Positions 7,517 through 16,360 of a stretch of 64,000 nucleotides of DNA are shown here, one piece after another; within the stretch, counting starts at the first letter, position 1, and each line of letters starts with the position of its first letter. The stretch spans positions 1 through 64,000 of the forward strand of contig JBAUID010000223.1 of the NCBI GenBank assembly GCA_049680625.1, read 5' to 3'. The position numbers and the translations under genes are program-made. The notes beneath the pieces were generated by a model. It saw only the letters and a program-made list of their open reading frames with translations, did no database searches and was not told the DNA's origin. This DNA comes from JAUIAI01 sp049680625. GTDB taxonomy: Bacteria; Pseudomonadota; Gammaproteobacteria; Burkholderiales; Burkholderiaceae_E.

Positions 7517-8236
7517 GTGGTCAATGAAGTCCGAGGTAACGGCTGGAATGGCGCGGGTGACCCGCGACAGCTTCCCGCCAAACCCGCACGTGACAATCTC
7601 GAGCCGCTGACAGTTGATCGGTTGTCGGTCGATGCATTGCGTTCGCGCTTTGCCGACGCCAACCGACCCTGGCCGGTCGAAAAAATTCCAGACCGCCGCG
7701 GCCTCGCGGGCAAAAGTGAGTCGAGACCGGCTGCAGTGTTGGTGCCACTGATGGTTACTGATGCCGATTCGCTTCCGTCGGTACTGCTGACTACCCGACC
7801 GTCACACCTTCGTACGCATTCCGGGCAAATTGCGTTTCCGGGTGGCCGTGTAGATGCGGTAGACGAAAATCGCATCGCAACTGCGTTGCGAGAGGCAAAC
7901 GAAGAGGTCGGCCTTGAGGCTGGTGATATCGAAATACTTGGCGAAATGCCGGTCTATTTTACTGGTTCCGGGTTTCACATTACGCCAGTGATCGGCGTTA
8001 TACGTAGTCAGCCAAGGCTTCGCCTGGACCCTAGAGAGGTGGACGAAGTATTCCAGGTGCCGCTGCAATGGCTCATGGATCCGGCAAATCATGAACGCCG
8101 TTACGTCAATACACCCGGTGAAGAAAGAAGTTTTTATTCAATGCCTTGGGTGGCCGAGGAAAGCCGGGTCGAGTACTTTATCTGGGGCGTTACAGCGGCG
8201 ATATTGCGCAATTTGTACCATTACATTCGCGCCTGA
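7517..8236 (+). CDS. Nudix hydrolase, CoA pyrophosphatase type
   Basis: This is a Nudix hydrolase of the NudL/CoA diphosphatase type, which would cleave CoA or acyl-CoA to phosphopantetheine and 3',5'-ADP. The Nudix box is visible at about residues 112-134, from GGRVDAVDE to REANEEVGL. It is preceded by the subfamily signature LTTRPSHLRTHSGQIAFPGG. The N-terminal 60 residues are not conserved and the GTG start lacks a ribosome binding site, so the true start may be later. It begins 56 bases after rplS and is probably cotranscribed. Confidence 0.88.
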   Translation: MVNEVRGNGWNGAGDPRQLPAKPARDNLEPLTVDRLSVDALRSRFADANRPWPVEKIPDRRGLAGKSESRPAAVLVPLMVTDADSLPSVLLTTRPSHLRTHSGQIAFPGGRVDAVDENRIATALREANEEVGLEAGDIEILGEMPVYFTGSGFHITPVIGVIRSQPRLRLDPREVDEVFQVPLQWLMDPANHERRYVNTPGEERSFYSMPWVAEESRVEYFIWGVTAAILRNLYHYIRA

Positions 8237-8322
8237 TATTGACGCCATACGTTCGCCAACTTTGTTTGTCCCGTCTGGTTTGCTATCGTTGGCAGCCAAC
8301 TGTAACTTTGACGGAGGGTTTT

Positions 8323-8721
8323 ATGGCTGGTAGTGATTTATCCGCGATACCAATTCACCTTGGCCTGGGCGCAACCGCAGTACCCCAGCCCCCTTTTGGG
8401 GGCGGTATGCAATGGTATGCAGACTATGCCCAGCGTTGTCAGGCAGACGGCGCTGAAGGTCGGTTGGTCACTATGCACTCGTTTTCCGAGCCATGGGAAT
8501 CATGGGAGATGCACCCCTGTGGCAGCGAAGTTGTTCTGTGTGTCACCGGCACGATTACCTTGATTCAAGAACACGCGGATGGCCGTGAGGTTTGCCTGAC
8601 AATTGGCCCCGGACAATACGCGATTAACGAACCCGGTGTCTGGCATACGGCTGACGTTACCGAAACAGCTAGCGCCGTTTTCATCACGGCTGGCATGGGA
8701 ACAGAGCATCGTCCCCGATAA
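8323..8721 (+). CDS. small cupin-domain protein
   Basis: This is a single-domain cupin of 132 residues. The longer open frame begins at 8146 inside the Nudix gene, but ATG at 8323 has a strong site, GGAGGG, just upstream and gives a normal cupin. Cupin motif 1 is around EMHPCGSEVVLCVTGTITL and motif 2 around PGQYAINEPGVWHTADV. One histidine of motif 1 is kept (MHPCGSE) and one of motif 2 (VWHTA), so metal binding is possible but not assured. The substrate is unknown. It converges on rsgA. Confidence 0.82.
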   Translation: MAGSDLSAIPIHLGLGATAVPQPPFGGGMQWYADYAQRCQADGAEGRLVTMHSFSEPWESWEMHPCGSEVVLCVTGTITLIQEHADGREVCLTIGPGQYAINEPGVWHTADVTETASAVFITAGMGTEHRPR

Positions 8722-8750
8722 ACCGCAAGGCAACACGCGGTACTCAGTAC

Positions 8751-9701
8751 TCAGTGTTGATCTGTCGATAATTCGCAAAAAATCTTGTAACGAATGCGAT
8801 CGATATCGCCTGCGTCAACTGCCTGGCGTATAGCGCAATCCGGCTCCGCCAGGTGAACACAGTTGTTGAATCGGCACTTGCCAAGAAAAGGGGCAAAGTC
8901 CGGCATCCCGTGTTCTCGCTCGGATTCAGACAAGTGAGCAATGCCAAACTGCTGGAATCCTGGGGAGTCGATGACGCTCGCATTGGGCGCGAGGCCTTCG
9001 TCAAGGGTAAACAGGCGACTGAATGTTGTTGTGTGCCGGCCGCTTTGCAAGGCCTTGGAAAACTCGCCAGTTTTTTGCTCAGCGTCCGGAACAAGAACGT
9101 TCAGCAAAGTGGACTTCCCCATGCCCGATTCGCCTAGTAATAAGGTGGTCTTTTGTGCGAGCACAGGGGCAAGCTTTTGCCTGGTAATGTCTGGCTCAGA
9201 CTTGGCGCTGATCCGGACAAGCGACAAACCAATTTTCTCTAACACCGCCAGTCTTGGCTCGATATTGGCAAACGTTTTTGTATCTGACTTATTGGCAATG
9301 ATTACCAAGGGAATGTCTGCCGCGATACTGGCAATGCCGACACGCATTACAACAGCCTCTGAAAATGCGGGTTCCGAAGCCAACACCAGGGCGGTCTGAT
9401 CAATATTGGCTGCGAGCACTTTGCTGCGCCGTCCGGTGCTGCGATGCAGCTGGTTTCGTCGGTGGACGACCTCGGATATAACCGCCTGGTCTTTGCCGGC
9501 GTCGCCGATAATCACACGATCACCGACGGCAATTTCGGCATTACGTCCTTTGGAAACCGATTGCACCGGTTCGTCGGCAATGTGGGATTTTTCGGAATTG
9601 TTGGAATTGCTGGAATTGTCGGGCAGCACAAGGAAATGCCTGCCATATGCAGCCAATACAAGCCCATAGCGGCGTGCCGGTTTGGCTGCGGGCTTACTCA
9701 T
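8751..9701 (-). CDS. rsgA: ribosome small-subunit-dependent GTPase A
   Basis: RsgA (YjeQ) is a circularly permuted GTPase that checks and releases late 30S subunits. The G motifs occur in permuted order: NKSD (G4), then GESGMGKST (G1), then DSPG (G3). An OB-fold precedes them and a zinc knuckle follows in CRFNNCVHLAEPDCAI. The OB domain holds a Ser/Asn-rich insert near residues 28-38, encoded by short GGAATTG-type repeats at 9593-9620, probably a replication-slippage expansion. It lies 40 bases after the M48 protease gene on the same strand. Confidence 0.97.
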   Translation of the reverse strand: MSKPAAKPARRYGLVLAAYGRHFLVLPDNSSNSNNSEKSHIADEPVQSVSKGRNAEIAVGDRVIIGDAGKDQAVISEVVHRRNQLHRSTGRRSKVLAANIDQTALVLASEPAFSEAVVMRVGIASIAADIPLVIIANKSDTKTFANIEPRLAVLEKIGLSLVRISAKSEPDITRQKLAPVLAQKTTLLLGESGMGKSTLLNVLVPDAEQKTGEFSKALQSGRHTTTFSRLFTLDEGLAPNASVIDSPGFQQFGIAHLSESEREHGMPDFAPFLGKCRFNNCVHLAEPDCAIRQAVDAGDIDRIRYKIFCELSTDQH

Positions 9702-9741
9702 GAACAGACCCGAATCTTGGCGCGGTTGATACGATTCTGGT

Positions 9742-11010
9742 TTATCCCGGGTTCGCGACGAGTCGCAGGCGTCCGATACGTTCGGATGCAGGCGGATGAG
9801 AATCGTAGAATGCGGAGTGCAGGTAGTCCGGGGTCAGCGTCGATGCGTTGTCTTCGTACAGTTTGACCAGGGCAGTAATCAAATGATTGGCACTCGTTTG
9901 TTGGGCGGCAAAAGCGTCAGCCTCAAATTCGTCACGGCGGGACATCAGGCTCATAATGGGTCGCAACGGGAATGTGAAAACTGGAAGTACCAACACGAAC
10001 AGTATCAGGGCTGGCGCCTGGTATCCGATGCTACCCGGTGTCATCCCTAGTCCTTGATAGAACCACGCTTGTCCGGATATCCAGCCCAGGAATGCCAGCC
10101 CGACGAAACTCATCAGAAAGATGGCAATCATGCGTTTCAATACATGCTTGTGTTTAAAGTGTCCGAGTTCATGGGCGAGAACCGCTTCAATTTCGTCGTG
10201 GTTCAGACGCGTAATAAGTGTGTCGAAAAATACGATTCGTTTGGCGCTGCCAAAGCCGGTGAAATAAGCGTTTCCGTGGCTTGAGCGTTTGCTGCCGTCC
10301 ATGACAAACAACCCCTTGGATTTGAACCCGCAACGGTTAAGCAATCCTTCGACCCGTTCGCGCAGCTGGTCTTGTGGTAATGGTTCAAATTTGTTGAATC
10401 TCGGCGCAATCACCGTAGGGTACAGCACCATTAGCACGAGATTAAAGGCGGTCCAAACCAGCCATACGTAGAGCCACCACAAGTTGCCCGAACTGATCAT
10501 TAGCCACAAGACAACGGCTAACAAAGGTAGTCCAATGACGATGCCAATGAGTGTGCCTTTGAGTAAGTCGCCAACAAACAATGCGGGGGTCATACGATTG
10601 AAACCAAATCGCTTTTCAAGATGAAACTGCCGATACCAGGAAAACGGCAGGTCAATCAGGCCGGTAACTGCGATTACCAGGCCAAAAAAAACAAGTTGGG
10701 CGACAAACGGATAGTCAGCCAGCCAGGTGCCTGCCAGTGAATAGAGCCATTGCAGGCCAGAGCACAAGGTCAGCACTACCAGCACGGCGGTGCCCACAAG
10801 CATGTCGACTACGCCAAGGCGAACCCTCGCAGTGGTGTAATCGGCGGCTTTTTGGTGGGCAGTGATATTGATGCTTGATTCAAAGGCGGCTGGCACAACC
10901 GCCCGGTGTGCGGCTACATGGCGTAATTGGCGCATTGCCAGCCAAATTCGTAGCACGACTCCGATAATGAGTGCAAAAACAAACAGATAAGTTAGCGTAG
11001 AGGCTTGCAT
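9742..11010 (-). CDS. M48 family (Ste24-type) membrane metalloprotease
   Basis: This is an integral-membrane zinc protease related to the CAAX protease Ste24. The zinc motif HELGH is in VLAHELGHFKHKHV near residue 283. The third ligand lies in RRDEFEADAFA near residue 363. Around six to seven hydrophobic segments are visible, including one right after the start and a pair after the HELGH motif. The length of 422 residues fits the family. In bacteria its role is probably membrane-protein quality control, which is inference. It is divergent from orn with 46 bases between start codons and upstream of rsgA. Confidence 0.94.
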   Translation of the reverse strand: MQASTLTYLFVFALIIGVVLRIWLAMRQLRHVAAHRAVVPAAFESSINITAHQKAADYTTARVRLGVVDMLVGTAVLVVLTLCSGLQWLYSLAGTWLADYPFVAQLVFFGLVIAVTGLIDLPFSWYRQFHLEKRFGFNRMTPALFVGDLLKGTLIGIVIGLPLLAVVLWLMISSGNLWWLYVWLVWTAFNLVLMVLYPTVIAPRFNKFEPLPQDQLRERVEGLLNRCGFKSKGLFVMDGSKRSSHGNAYFTGFGSAKRIVFFDTLITRLNHDEIEAVLAHELGHFKHKHVLKRMIAIFLMSFVGLAFLGWISGQAWFYQGLGMTPGSIGYQAPALILFVLVLPVFTFPLRPIMSLMSRRDEFEADAFAAQQTSANHLITALVKLYEDNASTLTPDYLHSAFYDSHPPASERIGRLRLVANPG

Positions 11011-11056
11011 CGCGGGCTCTGTGAGAAAATCTCAGGTCGATCAATCGAGAGAAATT

Positions 11057-11635
11057 ATGTCACAGCAAGCAGCACGGGACGCGAACAACCTTATCTGGCT
11101 TGACATGGAAATGACCGGGCTGAGCCCGTCCACCGACCGCATTATTGAAGTCGCTATCGTCGTCACGGACGGCAGTCTGAACATTCTTGCTCAAAGTGAC
11201 GCGATTGCGGTTCATCAGACTGATGAAGTCCTGGCTGGCATGGATAAATGGAATACCAGTACTCATGGCAAATCGGGGCTAACCCAGCGGGTCAGGGAGT
11301 CTGAATACGATGAAGCGCGAGCCGAAGCGGCGATGCTGAGCTTTGTCAGTGCCTGGTTGCCAAAAGGGGTTTCGCCAATGTGCGGCAACTCGATTTGCCA
11401 GGATCGACGCTTCATGGCCAATTACATGCCCAAACTCGAAGAGTTTTTTCACTATCGCAACCTGGATGTCAGCACGTTAAAAGAGTTAGCCAAACGGTGG
11501 GCGCCCGAAGTTGCCAAAGGCTTTCAGAAACGCAGCGCTCATACGGCGCTGGCCGATATTATTGAATCGATTGAAGAGCTTCGGTACTACCGCGAAAAAT
11601 TCATCACGGTGCCTAACCCTCAACTTGAACCTTAA
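11057..11635 (+). CDS. orn: oligoribonuclease
   Basis: Orn is the 3'-5' exonuclease that degrades the shortest RNAs (two to five nucleotides), including pGpG from c-di-GMP breakdown. It is a DEDDh enzyme: LDMEMTGL supplies Asp and Glu, GNSICQDRRF an Asp, and SAHTALADI the final His and Asp. I chose ATG 11057, preceded by GAGAGAAATT, which gives 192 residues and fits the family; the frame is open to 11021. The stop overlaps the end of the convergent gene by four bases. Its presence fits the c-di-GMP-binding YcgR later in the window. Confidence 0.98.
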   Translation: MSQQAARDANNLIWLDMEMTGLSPSTDRIIEVAIVVTDGSLNILAQSDAIAVHQTDEVLAGMDKWNTSTHGKSGLTQRVRESEYDEARAEAAMLSFVSAWLPKGVSPMCGNSICQDRRFMANYMPKLEEFFHYRNLDVSTLKELAKRWAPEVAKGFQKRSAHTALADIIESIEELRYYREKFITVPNPQLEP

Positions 11636-13374
11636 TCGTTGAGCTTGTAGAGACGAAATCGCTCTTTACGGTTAGCGCGTCGCCGTCCTTCCCAGGTTAA
11701 CGTCCATCCCGGTTCGTCACTCGCGGGACGCTGCGCCGTTGCGCCGTAGTCCTCGACCAGCAGGAAGTCACAAGACTGATCATCACCGGCAAACTTCAGA
11801 TTGGCAAAATAGGCGAACGATGCACGTTCTGCCATACCGACCGATCGCGCCTGTACGCATTGGCCGTCCGAAATATGGCGCTTGATATTCATCGCAACAT
11901 GCCGGTAGGTATTGCGCTCGTTAAACACGGGCAGCCACAAAGTCATCAGTAAGAACCAGGCCAGGCACAATCCACCCGACGACAACACAACGGCTCGCCA
12001 GATAACCGGTGGGCGCCGGGAGATTCGCCACTGCACAAGTAACACCCAGGCCAGGCTGGCGGCTAGCGCGAGAATCAGGTCGAGTTTGCTCCACTGCGGT
12101 AGAAATCCAGGTACTAATCGGTCAACGCTGTATGCCATTCGCGGCGGCCAGCCGCTGAGGTAGGCGATCCAGTAAGCCCAGATGGTGAAGCCAAACAGCG
12201 AGAAGAACATAACCGCGAACCAGTCGATCAAGTTCACGACTCCCCGTTTCAAGGTTGGCAACCCGGCTGTGGCGAGTAAGGCAATGGGCAAGGTCACCGG
12301 TAAAAGCCATTGTTCGCCGGGCTGGGTTGCGCACAATGTTAACAACATCAAAGACCCGGCGAGGATGAGCGGTAAGGCAATTGCCGGCTGCTCTAGTCGG
12401 CCTCGCCAGCGATACAGGGCCCAAATCGCCAATGGCCAGGCTGGCCAGAAGAACCAGGGCATGTACCGCAGCGCCCAACTCACCGATTTGGCGTCTGGCA
12501 AACCGATGCTGGACGTATTCCATTGCAACCAGTTGGCCAGGTGGCTCAGCGATTGTTCGGTATTCATCAACCACAATGTCACCGGCCATATGGCCGAGCC
12601 AATCAGGGCGACTGATACGCCGATTCTCAAGTTCTGCAATGCGACAAGCCGAAACTGCTGACTGAGGGCGGGCAGGCACAGCCAGGTCAGGAGCAGGGCG
12701 CCTGCGGTTGGCAGGCCGCCCGTGGCGCTTGTTGCTGCAATGGCCAGACCCGCGATCCAACTGCCGCGAGTTGGATATTCCAGGGAACGCGCAGCCCCAT
12801 ACATGAAGCCAGCGATCCAGGTGACCTGGGCAGCGGTGGCTGTTGTTTCATGCATGCGCGTGATCAGTCCGAAGATTGCAAGCGTAATTAGCAGGCTCGA
12901 ATCGGCCAGCGCGCGCGCAAAATCTGTCGGGGAGGCGCTGGCCCCGATGGGATCTGCCGGCATAAAGCCCGGGCGTCGCGCCAGCAAATACATGCTGCGC
13001 CAGACAAAGGCCAGCAGTAACGCGAGCCCAAGTGCTGCTGCTATACGCATTGCCAAATGCGGGGTAATACTGAGTGCGGGGTGGATAGTGGCGACAATAT
13101 TGGAAAGGGCAACAGCGGCGCGCGCGAACAAAGCAGACAACGCGTATGGCAGTGGGCCATCTTCGTATACCGCAGCGCCGGCTACATTGGGCATTAGCCA
13201 GTCGGTTAGTCTGCCACTGAACATCGTGTAGCCCAGGCCAAAGCCAGTGGCATCAGCGGTGCGCCATGGGTCGCGTCCGACGAAACCGGGGACGACGTAC
13301 AAAACGCATAACAACAGCAAGCCCCATCGCGGCAGTTTACGCGCCTGGGTGGCGGTGACGATAAATGGGCGCAT
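11632..13374 (-). CDS. polytopic membrane protein, GT39/ArnT-like glycosyltransferase
   Basis: This is a 580-residue inner-membrane protein with about ten to twelve hydrophobic segments over the first 480 residues and a soluble C-terminal tail. The opening, LYVVPGFVGRDPWRTADA, puts acidic residues in the first periplasmic loop, as in the dolichyl-phosphate mannosyltransferase/ArnT superfamily (GT39, GT-C fold). Such enzymes move a sugar from a polyprenyl-phosphate carrier. Donor and acceptor are unknown. Betaproteobacteria commonly carry a protein of this type, which is recollection and not a search result. It converges on orn with a four-base overlap. Confidence 0.75.
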   Translation of the reverse strand: MRPFIVTATQARKLPRWGLLLLCVLYVVPGFVGRDPWRTADATGFGLGYTMFSGRLTDWLMPNVAGAAVYEDGPLPYALSALFARAAVALSNIVATIHPALSITPHLAMRIAAALGLALLLAFVWRSMYLLARRPGFMPADPIGASASPTDFARALADSSLLITLAIFGLITRMHETTATAAQVTWIAGFMYGAARSLEYPTRGSWIAGLAIAATSATGGLPTAGALLLTWLCLPALSQQFRLVALQNLRIGVSVALIGSAIWPVTLWLMNTEQSLSHLANWLQWNTSSIGLPDAKSVSWALRYMPWFFWPAWPLAIWALYRWRGRLEQPAIALPLILAGSLMLLTLCATQPGEQWLLPVTLPIALLATAGLPTLKRGVVNLIDWFAVMFFSLFGFTIWAYWIAYLSGWPPRMAYSVDRLVPGFLPQWSKLDLILALAASLAWVLLVQWRISRRPPVIWRAVVLSSGGLCLAWFLLMTLWLPVFNERNTYRHVAMNIKRHISDGQCVQARSVGMAERASFAYFANLKFAGDDQSCDFLLVEDYGATAQRPASDEPGWTLTWEGRRRANRKERFRLYKLND

Positions 13375-13710
13375 GAGTTGTCAGATTGGTGTTTGTGGGC
13401 TAACCAACCGGGTTAGGGACAACAGGGATCGTCCACAATTTTGTCGTGATAATGAAATTTGCCGGAACAGCAACTTATCGCAACAATCAAAAAACGCGGC
13501 TGAGCGAAAGTATCGCAGAGTCGCGTTCCTGGGTTGCGCGGTAAGCTTGTGCGGATTCGACGAAATATCGACACATCCGAGACATCTGAGACTGCTCACG
13601 ACACCCTGCGGATCGAGTGTGTCGTGAGAATTGTCAGGGGTCGTGAGGCAAGGGCCCGAGTGTCATCGACCCAGCGCCACCGAGAAATACGGGGCACTGA
13701 CGGGCCGAGG
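13375..13710. other. 336-base gap with a 10-bp-stem hairpin
   Basis: I see no gene. The clearest structure is a perfect inverted repeat, CTCACGACAC at 13595-13604 and GTGTCGTGAG at 13619-13628, with a 14-base loop. No T-run follows on either strand, so it is not a classic intrinsic terminator. It lies downstream of rpmE2 on the minus strand and could mark its 3' end. Confidence 0.45.
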
Positions 13711-14019
13711 TCAGGCTTTCTTTTCTGACGCTTCTGACGCTTCCTGGGCTTTGGCTGCCGCTGATTTGCCACCGCCACGGCGACCAAATTTTTGGCGGAA
13801 TTTCTCAACCTGACCGGTTTCTCGAACCTGCTGCTGGGCACCAGTGTAAAAAGGGTGCGATTCAGACGTCGTTTCGAGCTTGACCAGTGGGTATTCTTTG
13901 CCGTCGTCCCATGTTGTTGTCTCACGGGAGTTGACGGTTGAGCGGGTAATAAAGCGGCTGCCGTTGGTCATGTCCTGGAACACAACTTCACGATAATCTG
14001 GGTGAATTTCTGGTTTCAT
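13711..14019 (-). CDS. rpmE2: 50S ribosomal protein L31 type B
   Basis: This is the zinc-independent form of L31. It opens MKPEIHPDYREVVFQDMTNG, contains SHPFYTGAQQQVRETGQVEKF and has no cysteines, unlike type A with its CxxC ligands. It is 102 residues long, slightly over the usual 85-90, because of an Ala/Lys/Ser tail. The block trxA-rho-rpmE2 is typical of betaproteobacteria. Confidence 0.97.
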   Translation of the reverse strand: MKPEIHPDYREVVFQDMTNGSRFITRSTVNSRETTTWDDGKEYPLVKLETTSESHPFYTGAQQQVRETGQVEKFRQKFGRRGGGKSAAAKAQEASEASEKKA

Positions 14020-14051
14020 AATGTGGTAGAACCTGTTGAGCTTAGCCGGCG

Positions 14052-14080
14052 ATTGTATCGGTTGTCGGCATATGGGACAA
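14052..14080 (-). promoter_or_regulatory. sigma-70-like promoter of rpmE2
   Basis: On the minus strand TTGTCC (14080-14075) and TACAAT (14057-14052) are separated by 17 bases. This predicts a start near 14045 and a leader of about 26 bases before rpmE2. The promoter lies between rho and rpmE2 and would allow separate control of L31. Confidence 0.6.
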
Positions 14081-14104
14081 GCAACGTCAGCGTGATTGTG
14101 AGGT

Positions 14105-15370
14105 TTAGCGGCTACCTCGATTCATCATGTCAAAAAATTCGTTGTTGTCTTTAGTCTGGCGCATCTTGTCCAGCATAAATTCCATTGCCTGAACTTCATC
14201 CATATCGTGCAGAAGTTTCCGCAATATCCAGATCTTGTGCAATTTGTCAGGTTGAATCAGCAGCTCTTCACGGCGGGTGCCTGAGCGATTAATGTCGATT
14301 GCCGGGTAGACCCGTTTTTCCATCATACGACGATTCAGGTGGATCTCCATGTTGCCGGTACCTTTGAATTCTTCGTAGATCACTTCATCCATGCGGCTGC
14401 CGGTGTCGACCAGGGCGGTTGCAATAATGGTCAGTGAACCACCTTCTTCAAGATTACGGGCCGCACCAAAAAAGCGCTTTGGACGCTGTAAGGCGTTGGC
14501 GTCGACACCACCGGTCAGTACTTTGCCGGATGCTGGCACCACGGTATTGTAGGCGCGGGCAAGTCGGGTAATCGAGTCAAGCAAAATGACAACATCTTTT
14601 TTGTGTTCGACCAGCCGCTTGGCTTTTTCGATCACCATTTCGGCCACCTGTACGTGACGAGTGGCCGGCTCATCAAATGTTGATGACACCACTTCGCCGC
14701 GTACCGAGCGCTGCATTTCGGTCACCTCTTCAGGGCGTTCATCGATCAGCAGCACAATCAGCGACACATCCGGTGCGTTAGCGGTAATGGCATGTGCAAT
14801 GTGTTGAAGCATCACGGTTTTGCCCGATTTTGGCGGGGCAACGATCAGACCGCGTTGACCTTTTCCAATCGGCGCAATCATGTCGCAAATGCGCCCGGTG
14901 ATGTTCTCTTCCGCTTTAATGTCGCGTTCCAGCGGGATCACTTCATTTGGATGCAGCGGCGTCATATTGACGAACAAAAGCTTACGCTTGCTCTTGTCAG
15001 GTGTTTCGTCGTTGATTTTGTCGACTTTTACCAGCGCGAAATAACGTTCTCCTTCCTTCGGTGTCCGTACCTCACCTTCAACAGAGTCACCGGTATGCAG
15101 GTTGAATCGGCGAATCTGTGACGGTGAGATATAAATATCGTCGGGACTGGCCAGGTACGAAGTCTCGGGGGAGCGCAGGAAACCGAAGCCGTCCGGCAAA
15201 ATTTCGAGTACACCGTCTCCGAATATCGACTCGCCACCTTTCGCCTGGCGTTTTAGGATCGCAAACATGAGTTCTTGTTTGCGCATGCGATTGGCGTTTT
15301 CAATTTCGAGTTCGTCCGCCATCTCGATGAGCTCTGACACGTGTTGTGCCTTGAGTTCAGATAAATGCAT
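14105..15370 (-). CDS. rho: transcription termination factor Rho
   Basis: Rho is the hexameric RNA-dependent ATPase that ends transcription at rut sites. It opens MHLSELKAQHVSELIEMADE, the N-terminal helical domain. The cold-shock RNA-binding part carries GDGVLEILPDGFGFLRSPE. Walker A is APPKSGKTVML near residue 180 and the Walker B stretch is KDVVILLDSITRLARAY. The C-terminal segment RREELLIQPDKLHKIWILRK is typical. The length of 421 residues is normal. Confidence 0.99.
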   Translation of the reverse strand: MHLSELKAQHVSELIEMADELEIENANRMRKQELMFAILKRQAKGGESIFGDGVLEILPDGFGFLRSPETSYLASPDDIYISPSQIRRFNLHTGDSVEGEVRTPKEGERYFALVKVDKINDETPDKSKRKLLFVNMTPLHPNEVIPLERDIKAEENITGRICDMIAPIGKGQRGLIVAPPKSGKTVMLQHIAHAITANAPDVSLIVLLIDERPEEVTEMQRSVRGEVVSSTFDEPATRHVQVAEMVIEKAKRLVEHKKDVVILLDSITRLARAYNTVVPASGKVLTGGVDANALQRPKRFFGAARNLEEGGSLTIIATALVDTGSRMDEVIYEEFKGTGNMEIHLNRRMMEKRVYPAIDINRSGTRREELLIQPDKLHKIWILRKLLHDMDEVQAMEFMLDKMRQTKDNNEFFDMMNRGSR

Positions 15371-15745
15371 GATGAATGCTTGATCCTGCCAGTGAGCCTG
15401 GCCAAAGGGTAGGGAAGAAGACGTTCCGAGAACTATTCGCAGTACTAACCGAACTAAAAAAAACAGGCTTCAGATCAGAAATTCAGACCAGTAGTCAGAT
15501 CAGCAATGCAATGTTGGTGATGTCGGGATTCGTCTCAGATGGGCCGGTGGGGTTTAGCCCCGCAATTCTTTTCCGGCAGCGTGCAGTACAGATTGACAGC
15601 ACAGGCGGCGAGATTACCCCGAAAAGGCATGGGTGTCCAGAGCGGCTCTTCGCCAGTAAGAATTACGCAACAGACGCAACAGACGCAACAGGCGCCACCA
15701 CTTTCGCCCCGGGGGTCGGGAACGAGGTAGGTGGCGCCGGAGCGT
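15371..15745 (-). other. 375-base rho leader/upstream region with two repeat families
   Basis: No gene is visible. On the plus strand three 9-bp direct repeats of TCAGATCAG (middle copy TCAGACCAG) lie at 15470-15478, 15483-15491 and 15495-15503. They sit next to a run of eight A at 15456-15463, which is eight U in the rho transcript. Three perfect copies of ACGCAACAG lie at 15665-15691. An inverted repeat GGCGCCACC/GGTGGCGCC (15691-15699 and 15730-15738) lies just after the trxA stop and could mark the trxA 3' end. Rho leaders are known sites of Rho autoattenuation in other bacteria. Confidence 0.55.
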
Positions 15746-16066
15746 TTATAAATGGTTGTCGAGGAACAGCGTCAGTTGCGACTTAGACAAGGCGCCGACC
15801 TTGGTGTCAACCAGTTGCCCGTTTTTGAACAGCATCAGGGTCGGGATGCCCCGAATACCGTACTTCGCCGGGGTGGCCTGATTTTCGTCAACATTGACCT
15901 TGGCAATGCTGACCCGGTCGCCATAGTCGGTGGCAACTTCGTCAAGAATAGGGGCAATCATTTTGCACGGGCCGCACCACTCTGCCCAATAGTCGACCAG
16001 GACGAGTTTGTCGGATTTCAGGACGTCGTCTTCAAAGGTCGAGTCGGTAACTTGCTTAATGCTCAT
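15746..16066 (-). CDS. trxA: thioredoxin 1
   Basis: This small cytoplasmic dithiol oxidoreductase has the active site WCGPC in YWAEWCGPCKMIAPILDE, about residues 32-36. The cis-proline loop is RGIPTLMLF. Its 106 residues match the family. It lies upstream of rho on the same strand. Confidence 0.98.
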   Translation of the reverse strand: MSIKQVTDSTFEDDVLKSDKLVLVDYWAEWCGPCKMIAPILDEVATDYGDRVSIAKVNVDENQATPAKYGIRGIPTLMLFKNGQLVDTKVGALSKSQLTLFLDNHL

Positions 16067-16186
16067 GGATTCGGCTCCAGGCGGTTAGTAATCGGAAGAA
16101 AAAGATCGGGAAATGTTGATCAGGGCAGCTAAAAACAGCCGTGAAGTGAATGAATTGATGATCTGAAGTATTACATAAGGTCTGAC

Positions 16187-16195
16187 TGTTAGAAT
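16187..16195 (+). promoter_or_regulatory. extended -10 promoter of the 4.5S RNA gene
   Basis: TGT followed by TAGAAT forms an extended -10 that ends seven bases before the first base of the 4.5S RNA. That is the spacing expected for a start at 16202. The -35 is weak. Confidence 0.6.
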
Positions 16196-16201
16196 TCAAG
16201 C

Positions 16202-16302
16202 GGGCGGGCCCCTTCGCATTGTCACTTGACCAACCTGGTCAGGTCCGGAAGGAAGCAGCCACAGTCATTGTCGGCAAGTGCCGGAGCAAAGGCTCGCCCA
16301 CC
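16202..16302 (+). ncRNA. ffs: signal recognition particle 4.5S RNA
   Basis: The diagnostic SRP core, GGTCAGGTCCGGAAGGAAG followed by CAGCC, lies at about 16237-16260. It contains the GGAA tetraloop and the asymmetric loop that bind Ffh. The 5' end GGGCGGGCC (16202-16210) pairs with GGCTCGCCC (16291-16299) with one G-U pair, closing the long hairpin of about 100 nucleotides. Its place just upstream of dnaX is common in proteobacteria. Confidence 0.96.
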
Positions 16303-16360
16303 CCCCGGCTGATAATCGCCGGCCGTTAACCAGCAGGCTCAGCAGGCCAATACAGCAGCT

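Noticed and set aside
8146..8322. Upstream extension of the cupin gene into the Nudix gene
   Set aside because: The ATG at 8323 has a strong GGAGGG site and gives a normal cupin; the extension shadows Nudix codons.
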